NCBI GenBank assembly: GCA_963682025.1
Contig: OY821518.1
Location: 228,772,348 to 228,836,347 of the forward strand
Length of the DNA: 64,000 nt
Origin: Cordilura impudica
Taxonomy: Eukaryota > Arthropoda > Insecta > Diptera > Scathophagidae
Direction: 5' to 3'
Shown: piece after piece, positions 54,813 to 64,000 of the stretch
How the letters are laid out: each line of letters begins with the position of its first letter
Numbering within the stretch: position 1 is the stretch's first letter
Notes under the pieces: generated by a model
The model's database searches: none
What the model saw: only the letters and a program-made list of their open reading frames with translations
Told to the model about the DNA's origin: nothing
Translations under genes and position numbers: made by a program

Positions 54813-57800
54813 ATGCTGTTTTCTGAAATTCAATTGATGTTTTCTGAAATGCAATTGATGTTTTCTGAAATTCAATTGATGTTTTATGAAATACAATTAA
54901 TGTTTTCAGCAATTCAAATGAGGCTTTTTGAAATTCAATTGATGTTTTCTGAAATTCTATTTATGTTTTCTGAAATTCAAATGATGTTTTCTGAAATACA
55001 ATTGATGTTTCCTGAAATACAATTGATGTTTTCTGAAATTCTATTGATGTTTTCTGATATTCAATTGATGTTTTCTGAAACTCGAATGATGTTTTCTGAA
55101 ATTATATTGATGTTTTCTGAAATTCTGTTTATGTTTTCTGAAATTCAAATGATGTTTTCTGAAATACAATTGATGTTTTCTGAAATACAATTGATGTTTT
55201 CTGAAATTCTATTGATGTTTTCTGAAATTCTATTTATGTTTTCTGAAATTCAAATGATGTTTTCTGAGATTATATTGATGGTTTCTGAAATACAATTGAT
55301 GTTTTCTGAAATTCTATTGATGCTTTCTGAAATTCAATTGATGTTTTCTGAAACTCGAATGATGTTTTCTGAAATTCTATTTATGTTTTCTGAAATTCAA
55401 ATGATGTTTTCTGAGATTATATTGATGGTTTCTGAAATACAATTGATGTTTTCTGAAATTCTATTGATGCTTTCTGAAATTCAATTGATGTTTTCTGAAA
55501 CTCGAATGATGTTTTCTGAAATAATATTGATGTTTTATGAAATTCTATTTATGTTTTCTGAAATTCAAATGATGTTTTCTGAAATTATATTGATGGTTTC
55601 TGAAATACAATTGATGTTTTCTGAAATTCTATTGATGCTTTCTGAAATTCAATTGATGTTTTCTGAAATTCTATTGATGTTTTCTGAAATTCAAATGATG
55701 TTTTCTGAAATACAATTGATGTTTTCTGAAATTCTATTGATGCTTTCTGAAATTCATTGCTGTTTTCTGAAATTCTATTGATGTTTTCTGAAATTCAAAT
55801 GATGTTTTCTGAAATTATATTGATGGTTTCTGAAATACAATTGATGTTTTCTGAAATTCTATTGATGCTTTCTGAAATTCAATTGTTGTGTTCTGAAACT
55901 CGAATGATGTTTTCTGAAATTTTATTTATGTTCTATTGATGTTTTCTGAAATTCAATTGATGTTTTCTGAAACTCGAATGATGTTTTCTGAAATTATATT
56001 GATGTTTTCTGAAATTCTATTTATGTTTTCTGAAATTCAAATGATGTTTTCTGAAATTATATTGATGTTTTCTGAAATTCTATTTATGTTTTCTGAAATT
56101 CAAATGATGTTTTCTGAAATTATATTGATGTTTTCTGAAATTCTATTTATGTTTTCTGAAATTCAAGTGATGTTTTCTGAGATTCTATTGATGTTTTCTG
56201 AAATTCAATTGTTGTGTTCTGAAACTCGAATGATATTTTATGAAATTTTATTTATGTTCTATTGATGTTTTCTGAAATTCAATTGATGTTTTCTGAAACT
56301 CGAATGATGTTTTCTGAAATTATATTGATGTTTTCTGAAATTCTATTTATGTTTTCTGAAATTCAAATGATGTTTTCTGAAATTATATTGATGTTTTCTG
56401 AAATTCTATTTATGTTTTCTGAAATTCAAATGATGTTTTCTGAAATTATATTGATGTTTTCTGAAATTCTATTTATGTTTTCTGAAATTCAAGTGATGTT
56501 TTCTGAGATTCTATTGATGTTTTCTGAAATTCAATTGATGTTTTCTGAAACTCGAATGATGTTTTCTGAAATTATATTGATGTTTTCTGAAATTCTATTT
56601 ATGTTTTCTGAAATTCAAATAATGTTTTCTGAAATTATATTGATGTTTTCTGAAATTCTATTTATGTTTTCTGAAATTCAAGTGATGTTTTCTGAGATTC
56701 TATTGATGTTTTCTGAAATTCAATTGATGTTTTCTGAAACTCGAATGATGTTTCTGAAATTATATTTATGTTTTCTGAAATTCTATTTATGGTTTCTGAA
56801 ATACAATTGATGTTTTCTGAAATTCTATAGATGCTTTCTGAAATTCAATTGATGTTTTCTGAAACTCGAATGATGTTTTCTGAAATTATATTGATGGTTT
56901 CTGAAATACAATTGATGTTTTCTGAAATTCAATTGCTGTTTTCTGAAACTCGAATGATGTTTTCTGAAATTATATTGATGTTTTCTGAAATTCTATTTAT
57001 GTTTTCTGAAATACAATTGATGTTTTCTGAAATTATATTGATGGTTTCTGGAATACAATTGATGTTTTCTGAAATTATATTGATGTTTTCTGAAATTCTA
57101 TTTATGTTTTCTGAAATTCAAATGATGTTTTCTGAAATTATATTGATGGTTTCTGAAATACAATTGATGTTTTCTGAAATTATATTGATGTTTTCTGAAA
57201 TTCTATTTATGTTTTCTGAAATTCTAATGATGTTTTCTGAAATTATATTGATGGTTTCTGAAATACAATTGATGTTTTCTGAAATTCTATTGATGCTTTC
57301 TGAAATTCAATTGATGTTTTCTGAAATTCTATTGATGCTTACTGAAATTCAATTGATGTTTTCTGAAATTCTATTGATGTTTTCTGAAATTCAATTGATG
57401 TTTTCTGAAACTCGAATGATGTTTTCTGAAATAATATTGATGTTTTCTGAAATTCTATTTATGTTTTTTGAAATTCAAATGATGTTTTCTGAAATTATAT
57501 TGATGGTTTCTGAAATACAATTGATGTTTTCTGAAATTCTATTGATGCTTTCTGAAATTCAATTGATGTTTTCTGAAATTCTATTGATGTTTTCTGAAAT
57601 TCAAATGATGTTTTCTGAAATTCTATTGATGCTTACTGAAATTCAATTGATGTTTTCTGAAATTCTATTGAAATTATGTTGATGTTTTCTGAAAATCTAT
57701 TTATGTTTTCTGAAATACAATTGATGTTTTCTGAAATTCTATTGATGCTTTCTGAAATTCAATTGATGTTTTCTGAAACTCGAATGATGTTTTCTGAAAT

Positions 57801-60800
57801 TATATTGATGTTTTCTGAAATTCTATTTATGTTTTCTGAAATTCAAATGATGTTTTCTGAAACTCGAATGATGTTTTCTGAAATTATATTGATGTTTTCT
57901 GAAATTCTATTTATGTTTTCTGAAATTCAAATGATGTTTTCTGAAATTCTATTGATGCTTTCTGAAATTCAATTGATGTTTTCTGAAACTCGAATGATGT
58001 TTTCTGAAATTATGTTGATGTTTTCTGAAATACAATTGATGTTTTCTGAAATTCTATTGATGCTTTCTGAAATTCAATTGATGTTTTCTGAAACTCGAAT
58101 GATGTTTTCTGAAATTATATTGATGCTTTCTGAAATTCAATTGCTGTTTTCTGAAACTCGAATGATGTTTTCTGAAATTATATTGATGTTTTCTGAAATT
58201 CTATTTATGTTTTCTGAAATTCAAATGATGTTTTCTGAAATTATATTGATGGTTTCTGAAATACAATTGATGTTTTCTGAAATTATATTGATGTTTTCTG
58301 AAATTCTATTTATGTTTTCTGAAATTCTAATGATGTTTTCTGAAATTATATTGATGGTTTCTGAAATACAATTGATGTTTTCTGAAATTCTATTGATGCT
58401 TTCTGAAATTCAATTGATGTTTTCTGAAATTCTATTGATGCTTACTGAAATTCAATTGATGTTTTCTGAAATTCTATTGATGTTTTCTGAAATTCAATTG
58501 ATGTTTTCTGAAACTCGAATGATGTTTTCTGAAATAATATTGATGTTTTCTGAAATTCTATTTATGTTTTTTGAAATTCAAATGATGTTTTCTGAAATTA
58601 TATTGATGGTTTCTGAAATACAATTGATGTTTTCTGAAATTCTATTGATGCTTTCTGAAATTCAATTGATGTTTTCTGAAATTCTATTGATGTTTTCTGA
58701 AATTCAAATGATGTTTTCTGAAATTCTATTGATGCTTACTGAAATTCAATTGATGTTTTCTGAAATTCTATTGATGTTTTCTGAAATTCAATTGATGTTT
58801 TCTGAAACTCGAATGATGTTTTCTGAAATAATATTGATGTTTTCTGAAATTCTATTTATGTTTTTTGAAATTCAAATGATGTTTTCTGAAATTCTATTGA
58901 TGCTTTCTGAAATTCATTGCTGTTTTCTGAAATTCTAATGATGTTTTCTGAAATTCAAATGATGTTTTCTGAAATTATATTGATGGTTTCTGAAATACAA
59001 TTGATGTTTTCTGAAATTGTATTGATGCTTTCTGAAATTCAATTGATGTGTTCTGAAACTCGAATGATGTTTTCTGAAATAATATTGATGTTTTATGAAA
59101 TTTTATTTAGGTTTTCTGAAATTCTATTGATGTTTTTTGAAATTCAATTGATGTTTTCTGAAACTCGAATGATGTTTTCTGAAATTCTATTTATGTTTTC
59201 TGAAATTCAAATGATGTTTTCTGAAATTATATTGATGTTTTCTGAAATTCTATTTATTTCTGAAACTGAAATGATGTTTTCTGAAATTATATTGATGTTT
59301 TCTGAAATTCTATTTATGTTTTCTGAAATTCAAGTGATGTTTTCTGAGATTCTATTGATGTTTTCTGAAATTCAATTGATGTTTTCTGAAACTCGAATGA
59401 TGTTTTCTGAAATTATATTGACGTTTTCTGAAATTCTATTTATGTTTTCTGAAATTCAAGCGATGTTTTCTGAGATTCTATTGATGTTTTCTGAAATTCA
59501 GTTGATGTTTTCTGAAACTCGAATGATGTTTTCTGAAATTATATTGATGTTTTCTGAAATTCTATTTATGTTTTCTGAAATTCAAATAATGTTTTCTGAA
59601 ATTATATTGATGTTTTCTGAAATTCTATTTATGGTTTCTGAAATACAATTGATGTTTTCTGAAATTCTATAGATGCTTTCTGAAATTCAATTGATGTTTT
59701 CTGAAACTCGAATGATGTTTTCTGAAATTATATTGATGGTTTCTGAAATTCTATTTATGTTTTCTGAAATTCAAGTGATGTTTTCTGAGATTCTATTGAT
59801 GTTTTCTGAAATTCAGTTGATGTTTTCTGAAACTCGAATGATGTCTTCTGAAATTATATTGATGTTTTCTGAAATTCTATTTATGTTTTCTGAAATTCAA
59901 ATAATGTTTTCTGAAATTATATTGATGTTTTCTGAAATTCTATTTATGTTTTCTGAAATTCAAATAATGTTTTCTGAAATTATATTGATGTTTTCTGAAA
60001 TTCTATTTATGGTTACTAAATTCCATTGATGTTTTCTGAAATTCTATAGATGCTTTCTGAAATTCAATTGATGTTTTCTGAAACTCGAATGATGTTTTCT
60101 GAAATTATATTGATGGTTTCTGAAATACAATTGATGTTTTCTGAAATTCTATTGATGTTTTCTGAAATTCAATTGCTGTTTTCTGAAATTCTATTGATGT
60201 TTTCTGAAATTCAAATGATGTTTTCTGAAATTATATTGATGGTTTCTGAAATACAATTGATGTTTTTTGAAATTCTATTGATGCTTTCTGAAATACAATT
60301 GATGTTTTCTGAAATTCTATTGATGCTTTCTGAAATTCAATTGCTGTTTTCTGAAACTCGAATAATGTTTTCTGAAATTCTATTGATGTTTTCTGAAATT
60401 CAATTGCTGTTTTCTGAAACTCGAATAATGTTTTCTGAAATTCTATTGATGTTTTCTGAAATTCAATTGCTGTTTTCTGAAACTCGAATAATGTTTTCTG
60501 AAATAATATTGATGTTTTATGAAATTCTATTTATGTTTTCTGAAATTCAAATGATGTTTTCTGAAATTATATTGATGGTTTCTGAAATACAATTGATGTT
60601 TTCTGAAATTCTATTGATGCTTTCTGAAATTCAATTGATGTTTTCTGAAATTCTATTGATGTTTTCTGAAATTCAAGTGATGTTTTCTGAAACTCGAATG
60701 ATATTTTCTGAAATTATATTGATGTTTTCTGAAATTCTATTTATGTTTTCTGAAATTCAAATGATGTTTTCTGAAATTCTATTGATGCTTTCTGAAATTC

Positions 60801-61843
60801 AATTGATGTTTTCTGAAACTCGAATGATGTTTTCTGAAATTATGTTGATGTTTTCTGAAAATCTATTTATGTTTTCTGAAATACAATTGATGTTTTCTGA
60901 AATTCTATTGATGCTTTCTGAAATTCAATTGATGTTTTCTGAAACTCGAATGATGTTTTCTGAAATTATATTGATGTTTTCTGAAATTCTATTTATGTTT
61001 TCTGAAATTCAAATGATGTTTTCTGAAACTCGAATGATGTTTTCTGAAATTATATTGATGTTTTCTGAAATTCTATTTATGTTTTCTGAAATTCAAATGA
61101 TGTTTTCTGAAATTCTATTGATGCTTTCTGAAATTCAATTGATGTTTTCTGAAACTCGAATGATGTTTTCTGAAATTATGTTGATGTTTTCTGAAATACA
61201 ATTGATGTTTTCTGAAATTCTATTGATGCTTTCTGAAATTCAATTGATGTTTTCTGAAACTCGAATGATGTTTTCTGAAATTATATTGATGCTTTCTGAA
61301 ATTCAATTGCTGTTTTCTGAAACTCGAATGATGTTTTCTGAAATTATATTGATGTTTTCTGAAATTCTATTTATGTTTTCTGAAATACAATTGATGTTTT
61401 CTGAAATTCTATTGATGTTTTCTGAAATTCAGTTGATGTTTTCTGAAACTCGAATGATGTTTTCTGAAATTATATTGATGTTTTCTGAAATTCTATTTAT
61501 GTTTTCTGAAATACAATTGATGTTTTCTGAAATTCTATTGATGTTTTCTGAAATTCAGTTGATGTTTTCTGAAACTCGAATGATGTTTTCTGAAATTATA
61601 TTGATGTTTTCTGAAATTCTATTTATGTTTTCTGAAATACAATTGATGTTTTCTGAAATTCTATTGATGTTTTCTGAAATTCAATTGATGTTTTCAGAAA
61701 CTCGAATGATGTTTTCTGAAATTATATTGATGTTTTCTGAAATTCTATTTATGTTTTCTGAAATTCAAGTGATGTTTTCTGAAATTATATTGATGGTTTC
61801 TGAAATACAATTGATGTTTTCTGAAATACAATTGATGTTTTTT
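54813..61843 (+). repeat. 21-bp satellite, about 335 units, higher-order structure
   Basis: A 7.0-kb array of TTGATGTTTTCTGAAATTCAA-type units (consensus 20-mer TGATGTTTTCTGAAATTCAA plus one base). Unit variants differ mainly in the last six or seven bases: ATTCAATTG, ATACAATTG, ACTCGAATG, ATTATATTG, ATTCTATTT. These succeed each other in a recurring order (ACTCGA, then ATTATA, ATTCTA, ATTCAA), forming a four-unit higher-order repeat of 84 bp. Some units carry GATGG or GATGC instead of GATGT. Because the unit is 7 codons and stop-free in one frame, frames up to 642 codons arise, reading MFSEIQL over and over. Indels and TAG variants break them eight or nine times. I treat it as non-coding. 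Confidence 0.97.
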
Positions 61844-62339
61844 GGAGACAATTGGAAAATGTTTAGAAAAGAACATATCATCATTTTTTCACAAATACAA
61901 TCAGATAAAGTCACACCGATTTACACTTCAGCTCACACCGATGTGTTACGCTGTTTTTGCGATTGTATTGTGAAATAGAAATTTACCCCCCTGCGCGTAT
62001 AGATGTTTACACATCAAAAACGCCATTTTAATATATCTGCTTATTGCACTTAAAATATTAATTTTAAAGCAATTTTCACATTTTATTGTTGTATTTGTTA
62101 TTACCATCATACTGGTATTGTTAGTAAACAGATAGGTTATTCCGAACACAAGATATAGGCTAATTAGTCAAACTGCCCTCTTTCAAAATTTTTTGTTGCA
62201 ATTTTCGAGTTTGCCAGAGAAATTACAAGTGCAGATATTTTTTTATTTTTTTTTTTGTTAGCTAGTGATATTTTAAGGCCAAATGAAGATTCATTAAATA
62301 AAGAAACGAAAAAAACTATCTCTAAAAATACGCACGTTG
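61844..62339. other. Right flank of the satellite
   Basis: The array's open frame runs on to 61978 by chance. At 61998-62016 an inverted piece of the 51.9/54.7-kb repeat end occurs, so one mobile element may enclose the satellite. No gene. Confidence 0.4.
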
Positions 62340-62660
62340 TACAAACATCACATCACGTGTAGCGCTAGACATTACTGCTCTTCCCTTTAATAACAAGCTC
62401 CGCCAAATTAAAAACGTGTCTCCATGATTACTTCGTTGTTAAGATTATAAAAATCAAGTTATTTCGTTAAGAGTCTTAACTTAAGACTCTCTACAACACT
62501 TGTGGCGTATACTCCACTCATATAACACTCATACGTCAGAGTGATCGCTTGATCGTGTTAAATACTCAGTCAGTTTATTTTGTAGTTCGGTTGGTCTAGT
62601 CGGTCAGTCGGTTGTTAATAAAAAAAAAAAACAAAAAAAAAAAAAACGTGCTATCGTGCT
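62340..62660 (+). promoter_or_regulatory. Promoter-like / 5'UTR-like island in Mondo intron 2
   Basis: Contains an E-box CACGTG (62354-62359) and a perfect 21-bp palindrome (62470-62490, arm AGAGTCTTAA around C). An arthropod initiator-like TCAGTCAGTTT lies at about 62563-62576, followed by GGTTGGTCTAGTCGGTCAGT and A-rich, CAA-rich leader-like sequence. Composition differs from surrounding intron. It could be an internal Mondo promoter or that of an unrelated transcript; no coding exon is visible after it. Confidence 0.35.
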
Positions 62661-63639
62661 ATCATTACAAAAAAAATAAAAAAATACAAATACAATTAGA
62701 AATATAAATGTAAAGAATTAATTAAAGCCAAATGAAAACAAACAATAAATAAAAAAAAAATTAAAAAAAAATAAGAAATTCAATGTGAGATTAAAAAATA
62801 AACAAATTAAAATAAAAGGCACCACTTAAACATTTTCTATTTACTTTTTACACAATTATAAGAAAAAAATATAACATAAAACTCTCCAGAACATGTTGTT
62901 GGTGGCTAAGAGAAACACAAATAATAGTTGATAGTTTTTATTGCACTGCACTGACTGAGCAACAAGTGTAAACATCAAGTGTTTTGTTGTTCTTCTTTGT
63001 TATAAACCTTTGTTTAGATTATTTGTTTTGGTTTTATTTGTAATATTTTTTATAACAAGTACAAGTAATAACAATTAATAAATTTAAATAAATTTATTAC
63101 AAACTTTTTTAAGAATAATCATGTTAAATATTTGCTGCTGCTTTATATTTTGTATATTGCGCAGGACTCGTTACAAGTGTTTAAATAACAGCAATATCAT
63201 CAACTTTTAAGGTTAACTATCCAATTTTTTTTATGATTTTTTCTTTACAACCCAATTATTCATGTTATCACAGAAATAAGGACTGCAAAATTAAGCTGTA
63301 CTGAAACGCAAATTTTATGGTAACGAGCGAATTTTAAAATTACGATTTTTAAACTCGTTCTCAATCAATTTGCTTAACTGGCAAAGGCTTGAAATTGTAG
63401 ACGCACATCTTTTCTAGAAGTGCTTCACTGAATAAGAATTAAAATTACTTTCAACATTTTTGTAAATTTTACGGGTAGAAAAATACGAATGGTCCTAACG
63501 TTGGCAAATCACATTTCAGGAGATGTTATGTTATAGTGCGTTGTCTAAAAAACAAGTAAGAGTATTAAATTCGGCTGTGTCGATTCTTTGTTACCCACCC
63601 CCACTTGCGTCTAAAACTCAATATTACAACAAATGTTTA
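62661..63639. other. A-rich leader-like and intronic DNA
   Basis: 62620-62830 is extremely A-rich (several A8-A14 runs). No coding sequence or splice pair could be assigned. Confidence 0.4.
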
Positions 63640-64000
63640 ATTCGAATACCAGTTAAATGCTATGCTAATTGCTATTATAATTTAATGTTATAAAAATCAA
63701 TGATCGTGTCTTGTATAGAAATAATTAATTGCTATATACAAAATTAAATTATTTTTCTGTAAGTTCTTCCTAGCACACCAAAGATAAATACTTTATTAAA
63801 CAATTCATATAATTTATTTATTTGATAATTTCCTGTACACCAAGATTTAATCTTATAATTACAGTACAGGAAAGCATTATTGAGTACGGCTACCACTTTA
63901 AAACTATTGCCGATGCTGAAACATTAATACCGAATACCAATTAAATTTAAAGCTAATTTTTTTTCTTTTTGGTCAGTTTCTATTATAATTTATTTTTATA
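63640..64000 (-). repeat. Dispersed repeat R3, two inverted copies
   Basis: 63640-63745 is the inverse of 14785-14890, and 63855-63995 is the inverse of about 14825-14955. Matching blocks are ATCGTGTCTT, AATTTAATTGGTATTCG and TTTTAAAGTGGTAGCCGTAC. The second copy may run past the window end. Confidence 0.7.

Larger units (their letters stand above)
34603..64000 (+). other. Mondo: Mondo intron 2 (at least 29.4 kb, open at window end)
   Basis: Starts at GTAAGT 34603; no acceptor followed by matching Mondo coding sequence was found. It contains the CMC-like element, Helitrons, MITEs, the Tc1/Transib nest, the 7-kb 21-bp satellite and a UTR-like island near 62.5 kb. Confidence 0.75.

Noticed and set aside
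54813..61843. Satellite unit as a heat-shock element array (TTC/GAA motifs)
   Set aside because: TTC and GAA are separated by one base here; heat-shock elements need two.
54813..61843. Satellite units as box C/D snoRNAs (TGATGT and CTGA in each unit)
   Set aside because: Box C would be imperfect, the boxes are only four bases apart, and there is no terminal stem.
54813..61843. CRISPR array
   Set aside because: Units are contiguous with no unique spacers, and the context is a fly intron.
60050..61978. 642-codon open frame (and 420, 322, 283, 251 and 182-codon frames) as protein genes
   Set aside because: They are readings of the 21-bp satellite, whose unit length is divisible by three. Frames begin and end at random indels, variation is mostly amino-acid changing, and the last one runs on into unrelated DNA.
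34603..64000. A third Mondo exon within the window
   Set aside because: Looked for the region after WHMQ (family: YV-x-RRK-x-P-VC and VLEGxYWKR) on the plus strand and found none.

Overview
This window is AT-rich, intron-dominated eukaryotic DNA, almost certainly from a fly and probably a calyptrate such as a blow fly or house fly. The evidence is two exons of a fly-like Mondo (Mio) gene, a DNA-transposon and LINE repertoire typical of Diptera (Tc1, mariner, Transib, hAT, piggyBac- and CMC-like elements, Helitrons, Jockey/CR1-like LINEs), and many copies of dispersed repeats rich in GTCC/GTCT runs. Species level is inference.

The only host gene I can support is Mondo, the glucose-sensing bHLH-ZIP partner of Mlx. 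Exon A (12679-13157) carries the N-terminal Mondo conserved regions 1 and 2. Exon B (34496-34602) carries region 3. The two join in frame across a 21.3 kb intron. The next intron starts at 34603 and is still open at the window end, so it is at least 29.4 kb. Nearly everything else is upstream DNA (1-12.0 kb) or the content of these two introns.

Layout. 0-4.3 kb: Tc1 remnant, a MITE, a broken Transib and a 3-copy tandem repeat. 4.5-9.7 kb: Tc1 remnants, a Penelope-like ribozyme motif, a piggyBac-like MITE holding a Helitron, a LINE fragment and GTGAC-rich repeats. 9.7-11.6 kb: a mariner carrying a LINE fragment and an R1 repeat. 12.0-13.2 kb: Mondo 5' end. 13.6-14.5 kb: about 1 kb of a TTAAAAA heptamer satellite just inside intron 1. 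15-25.6 kb: R1 repeats, mariner, hAT, CMC-like and LINE fragments. 25.6-34.05 kb: a four-deep nest (mariner holding a Transib and a MITE, the MITE holding a Sola-like element). 35.8-38.9 kb: a CMC (Chapaev-like) transposon with long terminal inverted repeats (TIRs) and a retained intron. 39-43.2 kb: Helitron ends, a duplication, a pogo-like MITE and a Helitron with a helicase remnant. 44.4-51.1 kb: a Penelope fragment hit by a Tc1, itself hit by a Helitron, a second Transib (with a LINE inside it) and a short insert with a ribozyme-like motif. 51.4-54.7 kb: repeats. 54.8-61.84 kb: a 7 kb satellite of a 21-bp unit whose long open frames are a by-product of unit length. 62.3-62.7 kb: a promoter-like, UTR-like island.

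All transposase and reverse transcriptase genes seen are broken. The best candidates for further work are the Transib ends built like V(D)J recombination signals, the Sola-like element with six co-oriented GAAACGTCCRA motifs, the CMC-like element, the 21-bp higher-order satellite inside Mondo, and a possible internal Mondo promoter. Similarities were judged by eye from remembered family motifs; no search was run.
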